Origin: Epiperipatus broadwayi | Taxonomy: Eukaryota > Onychophora > Udeonychophora > Euonychophora > Peripatidae | Assembly (NCBI GenBank): GCA_028023455.1 | Contig: JAQFVV010012420.1 | Coordinates: 4,156,001-4,220,000 of the forward strand | Length of the DNA stretch: 64,000 bases | Direction of reading: 5' to 3' | In this document: positions 35,375 through 46,899 of the stretch, piece after piece | Numbering within the stretch: position 1 is the stretch's first letter | Layout of the letters: every line of letters starts with the position of its first letter | Notes under the pieces: generated by a model | The model's database searches: none | Told to the model about the DNA's origin: nothing | The model's input: only the letters and a program-made list of their open reading frames with translations | Made by a program: the position numbers and the translations under genes

Positions 35375-37179
35375 TTAATAATAAACAGTTACTATTATTA
35401 GGACCTCTATAAGAAATTGGACCTTTAAACTTAAGTTCTTCATTATCTTTAGAAATATTTTGTTAAATTTAGAAGAATAATTACTAAATTTTTTATTATA
35501 AAATTTATTTGAATTTAGTCTAAAATTATGGGGTAAACTATCCTCTTTGCTAAGCTGCTTAATTGATAATTTTCTATTAGAAAATTTCTGAAAAGAAGAA
35601 GAGGTGTTAGAAAAATATATTGATGAAACAGAATTAGAAGGCCACCTTTTATAAGATACATTAATATTTCTCTTGTTGTGATAAAGATGTGTTTTATCCA
35701 TAAAATCATTTCTTGTTTTAATGTGTTTTTTGCAAAATAAAACATCCCTATGATTTATATGAGAAGTTAGACCTTTTACTCCAGCCTCATAACAAGTTTT
35801 ATCTTTCTTAACAAATGATTGAGACTCTCAACTAGTATAATTATTTATAACACTTTTTATATTATTATAACTCTTGTTACCATATAAACTAATATTATTA
35901 CCAGTATCATGCTTTTCATGATATGTATTATGAAAGTTTTTATTGTAAAATATCCTGATTTTATTTGAACCGACTTTGGAAAACCAAGTTGCTTTGATAG
36001 AAGGAAGAGAACATTAAATATCTTTGCTAAAATTAGAAGAACAATTCAATGGTTTATTATATGGTTGAGACATCTTAATAATCAGAAAATTAATTTGTGA
36101 TATAGAATAGGATTGTAAAACCTCTAAAGTGAAATGTTCAGGACATGAAATGATATCATTAAGGCATTTATTCATGCAGTTTAAGTCAACAGAAAAAGAT
36201 TCAAATATTCATGTGGATGTAATAGTAGAATTAGCTGTATAAGGAATATTACTGTTAGCCTCATAAATCAATTCATCTTGTACATTAGCAAAAGTAGAGC
36301 TATTTACAGCACTATAACCTGTACTCCTTTCTACTGGTATAGAACCATTATCAAAATTATCAAAATCATTATTTGTAGCACCTGTCTTCACATCTGATAA
36401 TCTAGTATTAGATTTAGAAATATAACTAATTCATTATAATCAATAGAATTTTCTTTAATAACCTGAACTGAAGTATTATCACAAAATGACATTATTATCA
36501 AATCTGACTTTTCTTTAGTAAATATATCATAAACAGTACTTGAAATGTGACTATCAGAGACCATAGGTTTGACTAAGTTACACTCATTGTCTTTCAAATC
36601 TAAACCCATGACCTTATTAGCCAATGACTTCATTGAGTCATTATCCATTACCAAGTCATCAAGATGTTCATTATCAATATTTGAAAATTTTATACTGGAA
36701 GTTATTTCATTACAAGCCAGCCATTTGAAAAAGCCATTACCAACTGTTTGAAAAATAATAGCATCAGATTTAAATAGCTTAGTACAAGACAAATGAAAAT
36801 ATTTTTGACATTGACCAGAACACTTAATCCGCAGGGTTGCATCAGAAATAATCAAATAACAACTATAACAAAAGGTAATGTCTGGAATTTTATTTTTATC
36901 GGGAATAAGCTGCTTAGCTATAGTATTCACAGAAGGATAATCTGAATCAGATATTGATGAATTTGAAAAAGATGACTGGAAAGAAAAGGCAGCATCATTA
37001 TTAAGAGAAACCTTATAATAACCACATACAAAAACAGACCCACTACAAATCTTATTATTAACAGAATTAAAAGAGTCTAAGTGATATTTCAAACCACAGG
37101 GCCCAGAACATTTCAAAGATTTTTGCTTTCCATAAATAACAGATTGGCATAATGGACAAGAAATGGCAAAAAGAGCCAT
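35375..37179 (-). pseudogene. LINE 2 ORF1 with two PHD-like zinc modules
   Basis: The first 263 codons (37179-36388) are open from MALFAISCPLCQS. Module 1 has CPLC, then CSGPCGLKYH; its expected Cys after HL.. is Ser, and the last Cys pair is incomplete. Module 2 has CYSC, then CSGQCQKYFHLSC, and later WLAC. This follows PHD spacing (C-x2-C, C-x3-C-x4-H-x2-C). Further blocks at 36391-36209 and 35745-35375 continue in other frames, rich in Ser, Asn and Lys. ORF1 proteins bind element RNA; PHD-like modules may aid chromatin or protein contact. Confidence 0.75.
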
Positions 37180-38055
37180 AATAAAATTGAAAATATTAAG
37201 CAGTGTATATAAGATAATGATGATAAAAAAAAAAAAGCTCAGAAAAAAAAATGTTAATAGTATTTACACAATCATATCATTAAATATACTGTATTAACTT
37301 GTTAATTGATTCCGATCATACAATTCTTTTTAACACAAATCTTTTTTTTTCCAGTAAGAAAATAATAAACTTTTTTACCCTTTAAAAGTATTCTTTAAAA
37401 ATATTGTTATTCTTTAATTTGCAACATTATATCCCATAGTAAAATAACTTTTAAAACTTTAATAAACATCAAAATAATAATCTTTAAAAACTCTTGATTA
37501 TACAAAGACAAGGAATCAATAAGGAAGTAAGAACAATAACTTCCAAAACTCAAAGTCCATTAGAATAAAAATCTCTAGACATTATATTACTTTGATGTCA
37601 AAAAGTTTAAGCAGTTTTCAATCATCAGTTACTTCTAGTCAATAGAAAATCTTAAAAAACAACATATTTTGGCTTAAGTAATTTAAAAATATTAATAGTA
37701 TTTATGTACACATAAGATATCAACGATCATGTCATTAAATATATTACGTTGTTAATTAACTCCAATCAAAGTTCTTATAATACTTTTTAACACAAATCTA
37801 GCCTTTTCCCAGTAAGAAATAATACCCCTCCCCCCTTAAAAATATTTTTTAAAAATAACTTCCAAAACTCAAAAGTCCATTAAGAATAAAAATCTGTACA
37901 CATTATAGTACTTTGATATCAATAAGTTTATGCAGTTTTCAATCATCAGTTATTTCTTAATCCTTAATTAAAGTTTTATAAAATTTATATTATTCTGATA
38001 GCAGTAAAATTATGTTGCTTTCCAATATGTCTATAAAAGTAATTATTCAAACTAC

Positions 38056-38172
38056 AAATTAAAGATGTTGTCAAGCATTGGTGGCCAAGTGGTAAGCACA
38101 GCTGATTACAAGCAGTTGTCCCTGGTTCGCTTCCCGCCGACGCTTTGACATATGAAAAAAAATTAAAGATGT
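38056..38172 (+). mobile_element. tRNA-derived SINE with 13-bp target-site duplication
   Basis: A-box-like TGGCCAAGTGG (38082-38092) and B box GGTTCGCTTCC (38124-38134) have tRNA spacing. A short body ends CGACGCTTTGACATATG plus an A run. The same 13 bases, AAATTAAAGATGT, stand at 38056-38068 and 38160-38172. The insert is about 90 bp. It shares the A/B boxes and the CGA.GCT.TGACA end with the SINE at 56.95 kb. It would be transcribed by RNA polymerase III and moved by a LINE. Confidence 0.9.
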
Positions 38173-38356
38173 AGTAATTGATTAAGATAATATATATTGT
38201 ATACTCCGAGATATTATAGGAGGTAAAACAACTTGGAAAACACTTGATCACACAAAGAAAAGAAATTAATAACAATAAATAACTTTCAAAACTGAAAATC
38301 CATTAAGAATAAAATGTTGTGTATATTTTATCACTTTGCCATCAGTAAGTTTTACA

Positions 38357-39309
38357 GTTTTCAATTAATAAAGGCTGTAACCTTAGGAATAAGCGTCTAA
38401 AAAATTCAAAGGTAGGGACCTCTACAGGTCTTAGCCACAAGCTTACGCTTGGAAGAAAAGAGGGTAACCTTCTTTACTTCAACCTACTTTTATATATGAA
38501 TAGGTGAAGCTGAAGTGGTTAGATCTAAGAGTGTGAAGCTATTCAATACTTCACTAATTAAGTCCACAATTCTTATTATACATTAATACTCATGAAATCT
38601 TACGATTTACAACAAGTCAATGGAAAGATCTTATAGTAAGAAATCTATTACGATAATTTAAAGTTGTAATTATAAATGTTATTAAACACACATTGTTATA
38701 TTAAAAAATATTTACTAAGGCTGTAACCTTAGTAAATATTTCATATTTGCCATTTCAGCTTCACCTATTCATATATAAAAGTAGGTTGAAGTAAAGAAGG
38801 TTACCCTCTTTTCTTCCAAGCGTAAGCTTGTGGCTAAGACCTGTAGAGGTCCCTACCTTTGAATTTTTCAGATGCTTATTCCTAAGGTTACAGCCTTAGT
38901 AAATATTACTTAATATAATAATGTGCATTTAATAAAATTTATAATTACAACTTTAAATTATCGTAATAGATTTCTTATTATAAGATCTTTCCATTGACTC
39001 GTTGTAAATCATAAGATTTCGCGAGTATTAATGTATAATAAGAATTGTGGACTTAATTAGTGAAGTATTGAATAGCTTCACACTCTTAGATCTAACCACT
39101 TCAGCTTCACCTATTCATATATAAAAGTAGGTTGAAGTAAAGAAGGTTACCCTCTTTGCTTCCAAGTGTAAGTTTGTGGCTAAGACCTGTAGAGGTCCCT
39201 ACCTTTGAATTTTTCAGACGCTTATTTCTAAGGTTACAGCCTTAGTAAATATTACTTAATATAATGTGCATTTAATAAATTTATAATTACAACTTTAAGT
39301 TTTCAATTA
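38357..39309. mobile_element. Palindromic multi-unit insertion, family C, with 11-bp duplication
   Basis: GTTTTCAATTA flanks the insertion at 38357-38367 and 39299-39309, within a LINE 2 monomer. Inside, a unit of about 345 bp appears once inverted (38368-38710), once as a short direct copy (about 38740-38935) and once as a full direct copy (about 38936-39298). All three contain TATAAAAGTAGGTTGAAGTA and a segment with AGACCTGTAGAGGTCCCTAC. The inversion junction is a perfect palindrome (38707-38740) with 14-base arms around CTGTAA. No coding frame. Confidence 0.85.
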
Positions 39310-39400
39310 TCAATTATTTCAGTAGAAAACCATAAAACCATTAAAAACACATTTTGATTTAACTGATTTATATATATGCACATTAATCCTTGATTAATAA

Positions 39401-39472
39401 TAATAATGAGAAGCTATTTAACAAAAATTCCGTTAGTGTTTAAAGAGAAAATAATAATAATAATTCAATTCA
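39401..39472. repeat. Short AAT run at LINE 3 3' end
   Basis: About five AAT triplets (39449-39463) directly abut the LINE 3 3' terminus. The matching tract on the other side of the element is at 42060-42147. Confidence 0.7.
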
Positions 39473-40299
39473 TTTATTTAAGTGCTAAACAACAGCAAAA
39501 AGCCAATTATAATATGCACATTATAATAAAAGGGATAAAACATATGACAAAATGAAAATATAAATATATACATGATAAAATAGAATTTGAATTTAAAATT
39601 AATCAACCATAACATTTAAATTTAATAAGATTACAAAATTTTTTATAATCAATATCACGAAGATTAATGTTATCCCAATCTGATTATATAAAAAGAGTAA
39701 CCTAACAAAAGTAGAATATTTAAGAATATTAGAATGACATTTTTGAATCTGATATACAAAAACAGACCTAGTATCATAACCTGAAGAACTAACTAAAATA
39801 GTGGAAATTATATCTGATAGAATAACTTGTTTATTGACAATCTTATAAAGATATTTAAGATCTTTATACTTTTGTTTAGATGAAAGATTAATCATTTTAC
39901 CCTGCAAGAAACATATTTAAAAAACTTCTTTGAAATAGACTGCTACAAATTACATCCCTGCCAAGAACTAGGGTTCCAAATTTTTGAAACTGTATTCAAT
40001 AATAGGAAGAACCAATGAAAAGAACAATTTTACCTTTGTATCATTACTGAAAAGATGACCATGTCTAAGAATGGCATCCATGACTTTAAAAGCCTTACTA
40101 ACTATCATTTCACGATGAGGAATAAAAGATCCATTACAAGAAAACACAATTCCAAGATCTTTTTGAGATTTAACAGAAATAATTTTATGTGAATTGATAT
40201 AATAACAAAATTCAAAAAACTTCAGATTTCCTGGAATAAGAAATAAAGGAACATTTATTAAAATTAACTGACATTTTTAACTCACATCAAGTGCTAAAG

Positions 40300-41191
40300 T
40301 TATCAATATCCTTCTGAAGGAGAATACAATCATTAACAGATATAATTCTTCTAAAAATCTTACAGTCATCAGCATAACTCAACAGAAAAGAGTATTTCAA
40401 GCAATCCTTTAGATAATTAAAACATAAATATTAAACAACATGGGCACTGAAATACCCTGAGGAACACCTAAATTGCATTCAAAATTGAATGAAACCTTAT
40501 TATTAAATTCAATATATGCAGTATGGATACATGGAAATGATTGAAACCAATAGATAAGTTTAATAGAGAAACCTATTTTATGTAATTTATGAAGTAAAAT
40601 AACGTGATCAACTTTATCAAAGGCTTTTGATAAATCAAAATAGATAACATCTAGTTTTTGACAATCCTCAATCGCATGAGCTATATGATCAAAAATTGTT
40701 AGTAAATTACTATCAATTGATCTATTAGGAATAAAACCACGTTGAGAAGAAGAAATTATTTTACCCACATCTGAAATAATATTATTGTAATTACACCCCT
40801 CAAAAATTCATGCAATAGTATGCAAAACAGAAATTGGTCTATAATTACAAACATAATCCCAATCACCATTTTTAAAAATCAAAATCATTTTAGCACATTT
40901 CAAAACACTAGGAAAAATACAAGAGTTAAAAGACAAATTAAAAAGTATAGGCAATTCAGCTAGCCCCTTATAAATAAAAGAAGGAATATTATCACATCCT
41001 AAACTAGAATGAGTTTTAAGTCTCCTAATAGCTACAATAAAATCCTCCCTAAAGATATGATCAATCATACATTTTGCACTAGATAAATTGCAAAGAAATG
41101 TGACTTTAGAACCAATTCCGTGTTGTGAAGAATGGAACTCAGCAAAATGTTTAGAAAAATTATCTGCATTTAATGCAGAGCCATGAGTCAT
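40300..41191 (-). pseudogene. LINE 3 reverse transcriptase
   Basis: Frame 41191-40808 carries SLGCDNIPSFIYKG and CNYRPISVLHTIA. Frame 40768-40409 has SSSQRGFIPNRSIDSNLL, motif A VIYFDLSKAFDKVDHVIL and motif B GVPQGISVPMLFNIY. Motif C is LSYADDCKIFRRI in the next frame, with YADD intact at 40376-40365. Two or three frameshifts separate the parts. Confidence 0.85.
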
Positions 41192-41398
41192 TGAACTTTT
41201 TTCTTACCCAAGGCTGCATTATTAATATAATTCTAAAATTTCTTAGGACTAGAAGAAATATTAATTTCAATTTTTTTATATAACTTTGTAAATCTCTTTT
41301 ATAGATATATTTAGCCAATCTTCTAAAATTGACAAAGTTATTATAATAAGATATATTGTGTGTTTTAAAATAGAGTTCATGATAGTAAGATTTTCTTT

Positions 41399-41950
41399 TT
41401 ATAATCTTAATAAGAGTATATGAAAACCAAGGAAATAAACCTTTTTTAAAAGACAATTTACTGGGAATATATATCTATCAATAAAACTATTAAAAATCAA
41501 AAAATAATCCAAGAAAAAATTCACATCATTAACTGAGTACATAAAATTCCAATCAACTTCAAAAATCCCCCTACAAAGATCAACATAATTACCCCTCCCA
41601 TAAACTCTCTTCAAAACATTAGAATAATTAACTTTAGAATAACACATCTTGATATAAAATTCAATAAGTGGATGATGAGCATCAATTGGAAAAGCAACAG
41701 AGACAAAGTAAAAATTACTAACCATTGGTGAATTACACAGAACACAATCTAAAGTACGCTGAAAAACATTAACAACAGAGTTATATAGTTTAAGCCCCCA
41801 AAATTTGCAAAATCTTAGCATTCTTAAAGCTTTATGATATAATAAGGAATAATATATAATAAGCTTACTCTTAAATAAATCAGGCAAATTTAAATCACCA
41901 ATAATGATAATCTTATTGTACCTAATCAAAAAATCCTCAAGTGCTGTCAA
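41399..41950 (-). pseudogene. LINE 3 endonuclease C-terminal part
   Basis: A 183-codon frame with IIIIGDLNLPDLF (the GDFN/GDLN motif) near the start and DAHHPLIEF, the terminal S/D-H motif of APE endonucleases. It represents the C-terminal half of the endonuclease; the N-terminal half is absent, so the element was 5'-truncated on insertion or lost it later. Confidence 0.8.
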
Positions 41951-42059
41951 GAAATAATCAAGCTCTAAAAGAGAGATATTTAGTTTAAGATAAATATTTC
42001 CTATTATACATTTAAAATTATGATCAACATTAACTTCACACCATGTAGATTCACATACA

Positions 42060-42073
42060 TAATAATAATAATA

Positions 42074-42108
<35 letters not shown>

Positions 42109-42147
42109 AATAATAATAATAATAACAACAACAACAACAACAACAAA
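42060..42147. repeat. AAT / GAT / AAC trinucleotide microsatellite
   Basis: Series of AAT, GAT, AAT and AAC triplets. It lies at the 5' boundary of LINE 3. Confidence 0.95.
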
Positions 42148-42862
42148 TATATAGTTCAGAATCCTGGTGCTTCTTCTCAAGTTCTGATGTGAAAAAAATC
42201 CCTAATGTAAAATATAGTTATAGTTAAACGTTTTATTTCAGTTCCAAAGATGTATTTGACAATTATAAAATTAGAATTATAATAAATCTTGGCAATATTA
42301 ACATTTTTCATTGTTGTATAAAATGAACATTATTTTATTCTTTCCAATGCATAATTTTTTTTGCAGTAATTCCCATTAAAATCCATTTTGCTTCACTATT
42401 TTCTCAACTGTTTAAGACATACAATAAATATATTAATAGTTCCATTGTAGAGCATTAAATAACTTTCGCCTATTTTATTGCATAAATACTGTAAGATAAT
42501 TTTATATTAAGTTGTTACAAAATGTCATAAAAGACCATTGTCTAACAGGGCTAACATTTATTTTTAATTTAGCCTTACATTTCTAGGCTTTAACTTCACT
42601 ATTAATATATATATATGTAATACTTTTTAAAACTTTTGCTTGCAAAAATGCAGAATGAATAGTGGAGCAAGAAAAAAAACCCCAACTTTAAAACATGGGC
42701 ATTTTATATATTTTTTGCAATGATGCAATATTGATGTCATTACTTGGATACAATAGCTAATGATCAGCTCAATTTTACAACTTTTGGCTAAAATGAATTA
42801 TTGTTTCACTTAATTTAGATTTCATATGAATACATCAGTAGCATTCCTGAACAAAATATTTT
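42148..42862. other. AT-rich DNA, no gene seen
   Basis: Nothing identifiable apart from a short AT dinucleotide run near 42606. Confidence 0.55.
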
Positions 42863-43692
42863 ATTTAAAAGGTTGCTGTGACTTAAGCCCTATATGGCTG
42901 CTTGATGGCATTGTTGCTTGCAAAAATAATGAAATGTAACATTACTGGGCTGATAATTTTTTGCTTACTGCAATTTACAAACCAATAACATTTTCTAAAT
43001 TACAATTTATAATTACATTATACATTTCAGCATGTACATGCACTCATATGAGCAAACAAAGCTTTCAGAACATAGTGCTGGAATGTGTGTGTGGGGAAAA
43101 TCCAATGGTTTGCAGATCTGAAGGATCAGACAATACATGCAGTTGTATGAGCAAACCAAGCTTTCAGTACATAGCACTGGAATGTGTTTGGGGGGATCCG
43201 ATGGTTTGCAGATTTGAATCCTTTTAGCACATAGTACTCTCATAGTGTTCTCTCACAAACGTGTCTTTTCACACAACTTATGTGAAATGGTTCTGGGACC
43301 TACCGTTTTGCAATTTTTTTCAACTTCCAAGATATGTAGGAAAATGTGGCATTAGGCTTACAATTATTAGTATGTAATACTACATCAGGAAAGTTTGAAG
43401 ATCATTACTTAGAATGTACATTAAAACACTTATGGCCAGTTGAATTCCATACACCCTCACATCATATGGTAATGATCTGTGAAATATGTGCTATTTCCAT
43501 AGTAAAGCCAAGCACATTAGTGGGCTGTAATATTTGTGTGCAACACCATCTAGGCCTGATAATGGCTAATATGAACAGAATTGTTCTGTAGGCTGTAACT
43601 TAGGCCATGTAAATGGCATATTTCTGTGCTTTGCACAGAAACAATGCCATCAAGCGGCTACATTGGGCGTAAGTCACAACTACCATTTAAAA
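42863..43692. mobile_element. hAT-like non-autonomous DNA transposon (814 bp) with 8-bp duplication
   Basis: The element at 42871-43684 is flanked by ATTTAAAA (42863-42870 and 43685-43692), an 8-bp target-site duplication. Its termini are inverted: GGTTGCTGTGACTTAAGCCC on the left against GGTAGTTGTGACTTACGCCC on the right (complement), with 17 of 20 identical. The inversion continues through GCTTGATGGCATTGTT. Inside are two direct copies of a block of about 100 bp (43036-43125 and 43141-43220) that contain GAGCAAAC, AAGCTTTCAG and TGGTTTGCAGAT. No transposase is seen. The 8-bp duplication points to hAT, but P or Merlin elements also give 8 bp. Confidence 0.88.
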
Positions 43693-44200
43693 CATAAATA
43701 AAGTAAATATTTTAAAACAAAAATATTAACACAATAAATTTACAATTTTTTTTAAAAGTCATACCTTAAAAAAAATAAATGAAGGACATTTCTTTATACT
43801 TATTTATTTAGCATAAAATATTATATCTTTAATTACCTATTGAAAATAATTATTATAAAATAATAACAATATTTTTTTAAAAACAAGTATGATCTAAAAT
43901 TATCTATTCTAACAACACACATATGTAACCCCACATACAGACTACTATTTATTTATCTATATTTCATGTGTTTATTGCTTAATGCACATAATAAAATAAA
44001 ATATTAATAAAATGAATCTATTGACACATATGAAATTTATACAATTTTTCTATAGAAAAATATTGATTGAATTGCAACAGATAATCTATTATGTTCTTTA
44101 TAAAAATAATAATGATCATTATTATCTTATATTCTTCTGTATTATTCAAAACCCTATATCACCAAATAAATCAATGAAAAAAATTTTTTAAAAAAAAATA
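43693..44200. other. AT-rich DNA, no gene seen
   Basis: Homopolymer and AT words only. Confidence 0.5.
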
Positions 44201-44214
44201 CAACAATTACAGTT

Positions 44215-44928
44215 TGAACCTAACTATAGATGGTACAATATATACATTAACTCCAGGCACTATAAAACATTGTACTTACACTTGCAATATTTTGGGCTTG
44301 GTCCATAATAACAGAGCCAGAATGGCTTGCATAAGTTCTTAGTTTTACTCTGATAACTTCCATGGAGGAAATTCTTTCTTCTACTGCACTTTAATTTAAT
44401 TTAGAGTGGTACAATATATACATTAACTAAAGGCAATAAAAGACATTATACTTACACTTGCAGATCTTTGGCTTAGTCTATAATAACAGAGCCAGAATGG
44501 TCTACATAAGTTCTAGTTTTTCTTTGAAAACTGCAATGGAGAAAATCACAGAATTTTAAAATTCTTTTGTTTACTGCACTCAAATATTCCATTGAGATTG
44601 GTTCAATCAAGAAGCATTTTTGATGGCTCACAGTCAGAGAGCTCCTTGTGCTTCACCTTTTAGCTCTTTCAAAAATTCCTAGTTACTTTTACATACTGGA
44701 AAAAATTATAATCTACTGGTAATGTCTTAATTAATGTTTACTACTTAATTGGTAATCTGCTGTCTATAAATAGGAAGAAATTAATTAATGTTAAGTTTCT
44801 AAGACTTTCTATTTTTTAATGCCTATATACATATAATATTTTTATAATTACAAAATCTTAACAAATAAATCTATTATATGCATCCCATTATTTAATTCAC
44901 TAACTATTTATATATATATATACAGACA
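44215..44928 (-). repeat. 3' LTR of gypsy B with an internal 176-bp duplication
   Basis: The segment starting at 44229 (GATGGTACAATATATACATT) repeats at about 44405-44580, giving two diverged copies within the LTR. The other LTR has only one. The element-sense start TGTCTG is at 44928, next to the purine tract GAGGAAAT. Confidence 0.65.
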
Positions 44929-45189
44929 TATATAATTTCCTCCTGTTCAGAAGTAAGGTTTTTTGAAGTAACATATTATTTGAAATAAGTAGGTACTTTT
45001 CTGGTTTTTTGAGGCCTGAATAACAGCAGAATGTTATCATTAATGCTACCCATTATTATCGATGAACTCTTTTTTAATTTCTGAAATCACTTTTTCTTAA
45101 AGCTTTCTAGGGCTTGGCAGTTGAACATTAGACTTTACCACTACATTATATTCCATTTCTTCCATTTGATCAGTTTCTTTTCTGTGTAT

Positions 45190-45260
45190 TCAAATATGGT
45201 TTACATGTCTTTCAGTTATTTGACCTGTTTCAGTCTTAACAACTACATTTTGTTTAAATA
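45190..45260 (-). pseudogene. gypsy B integrase C-terminal tail
   Basis: The minus strand reads VVVKTETGQITERHVNHI, the strand-loop-basic motif at the end of gypsy integrases. It is short and isolated by stops. Confidence 0.6.
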
Positions 45261-45559
45261 AATGGTTCTTTATTATATCTTTCACATAATTCATTGTTAA
45301 TAACATATCTTACCTTCTCTCTGATGGTATATTGATTTTTGGTGTTGTGTCTATAAACCTATTATCATCACCTTACATGATTAATGAAATTTTTGTTCAA
45401 TTTTTTCTCCCAGACATCAACTCAGCTGGAGATTTCTCAGTAATAGTAGAATATATACTATTCTAGAACAATAGGGCTACATATAAAATTTCTTGTATAT
45501 TTAAGTGCCATTTTTTGTAATATTTGCTTCAATATTTGTACAACTTTCTCTCTGATATC

Positions 45560-45690
45560 TCTTGACTCAAGATATTAATTAAGGAGATGAGAGCAATGTG
45601 CTTATCCCTTATTGTTTCAAAAATATTTCATATTTGGTGAATGTGAAATTTGGGTGATTATCTGACACTAGAGTCTTGGAAAAACAGTGA
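45560..45690 (-). pseudogene. gypsy B integrase catalytic core remnant
   Basis: The minus strand reads KTLVSDNHPNFTFTKYEIFL, then a stop, then GISTLLSSP. This corresponds to the second catalytic Asp region of retroviral-type integrases (usually 'l.SDnGp.F.s.ef..f....gi.h..ssP'). The Asp is kept but the Gly after SDN is His. A stop interrupts the core. Confidence 0.78.
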
Positions 45691-46899
45691 AATGCAGATC
45701 TCTTTTAGATTTTAAAATCATTTCCCCCTTAACTGATACTCTTAATTATTCTATATTCTATCCATTTGAAGAAGGCAACAAATAGCACTAAAAATATATG
45801 CCCTTGAAAACATCCAGCATGATTGATAAGCATGTGACAACATGGCTTTGTAACAAATAACTGTTATGTATTTTTTCATTGGTATATTAACTATCACTTG
45901 GCAGTTGTTACTATTTCTTACCACCTCATCAATATTTATATTGATAGTAGGCCACTATACAAAACTACAGTGAGTACTTTGGCCCTATAATATTAAAATG
46001 ATCTTGGTGTATTAACTGCAATACTTGTTCCCATCCTGTACTTAGTATTAGTACTCAATCACCCCTTAAAATATATCCTTTATTAAGTTTTCTTTAGCAT
46101 TTTATAAAGACTTTTGGTATGTTTAAAATAAGTTAGACCAACCTTTGCTAATCTATGTAATTAGCATTTTTTTAACCCTTTATCAGCCTTCCCAGTTTGA
46201 TACATTATCATTGTTTATTATATCTGTATTCCATTTGTCTATATACTTTATAGTTGTTTCTTTTAATTATGATTCTGACTTATTTTATATACTTAAGAAT
46301 GCATCAGCATGTTTTATTGCATGCATCATTTGTAAATGTCACATCAAAGTCACAACTTAATAAAAATTCAGCCAATGAAGAATTTTGAATTAAAGCGATC
46401 TGTGGCTGCTGTGTTCTTAGCTAAGTCTCCTAATAACAGCTTGTAATTAGTAACAAGTTTAAATAATAATCCAAGTCTATGAAATACATAGGTGAAAACT
46501 TTTAATTGCACCACAACAAATAATGCCTCAATATAATTGGCTACAGTTTTTATTAATGGCGAATAATATTCTGGATGTGAAACTAATTAGTGATTTCCTT
46601 TCTTCTACCCCTCTGAAAATTTGTATGTATCTGTAGAAAGACTTAATCAAGATTACTGTTGTAATATAACAGCAACTTACTTGATAGCAGTAAGTCTTTA
46701 TTTCCTCAAAACCTTTTCTTGCTTTATTTCCCACTTCCATTTCTGATTCTTTTTAAATAAATTATATGGCAGTCAAGACATACAAGCTTTTTGTTTGAAA
46801 AATATTTCAAAACATTTGAACAGACACATAAGGGGCTGTAATTCCTTCAAATTTCTGCATCTTAGAACATCTTTAACATTTGCTACATTTTATGTATTA

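Larger units (their letters stand above)
32219..39400 (-). mobile_element. CR1/Jockey-like LINE 2 with double PHD-like ORF1 and 5' monomers
   Basis: On the minus strand: repeated 5' monomers (about 39.4-37.24 kb), ORF1 with two PHD-like zinc modules (37179 to about 35375), and ORF2 with endonuclease (about 34.95-34.6 kb) and RT (33.65-33.1 kb). A C-terminal region (33088-32672) and a 3' end with overlapping AATAAA signals at 32226-32235 follow. PHD-bearing ORF1 and this RT type are known in the CR1 group. The monomer region is interrupted by a SINE and by a palindromic insertion. Frameshifts break both ORFs. LINE 3 is a close relative with a similar 3' end. Confidence 0.82.
37236..39400 (-). 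repeat. Three 5' monomer-like direct repeats upstream of LINE 2 ORF1
   Basis: A block containing CTTCCAAAACTC, a TCCATTA(A)GAATAAAA segment and AGTTTTCAATCATCAGTTA occurs three times. The copies lie near 37550-37640, 37858-37955 and 38282-38365 (the last resumes at 39299). A second block (about 37243-37370 and 37690-37830, with TTTTTAACACAAATCT and CCAGTAAGAAA) precedes two of them. They lie between ORF1 of LINE 2 and the 3' end of LINE 3. Tandem monomers in this position serve as promoters in several LINE families; that role is an inference here. Confidence 0.7.
39464..42059 (-). mobile_element. CR1/Jockey-like LINE 3, 5'-truncated within the endonuclease
   Basis: On the minus strand it starts inside the endonuclease (41950: ALEDFLIRYNKIIIIGDLNL). 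It continues through a linker (41456-41160) to RT (41191-40409, then shifted to YADD at 40376-40365), a C-terminal block (39907-39599) and an AATAAA signal (39473-39478). Its 3' end shares GCCAATTATA, CAGCA, TTTATT and TTCAATT with LINE 2 in the same order. Trinucleotide repeats bound both ends. Close kin of LINE 2 and moderately decayed. Confidence 0.85.

Noticed and set aside
38080-38140. Functional tRNA gene
   Set aside because: A and B boxes are present, but there is no proper acceptor stem, and the target-site duplication and A run show a SINE.
42961-43227. Cys-rich 88-codon plus-strand frame as a secreted peptide or toxin-like gene
   Set aside because: It lies inside the 42871-43684 transposon, and its Cys pattern comes from the internal direct repeat.
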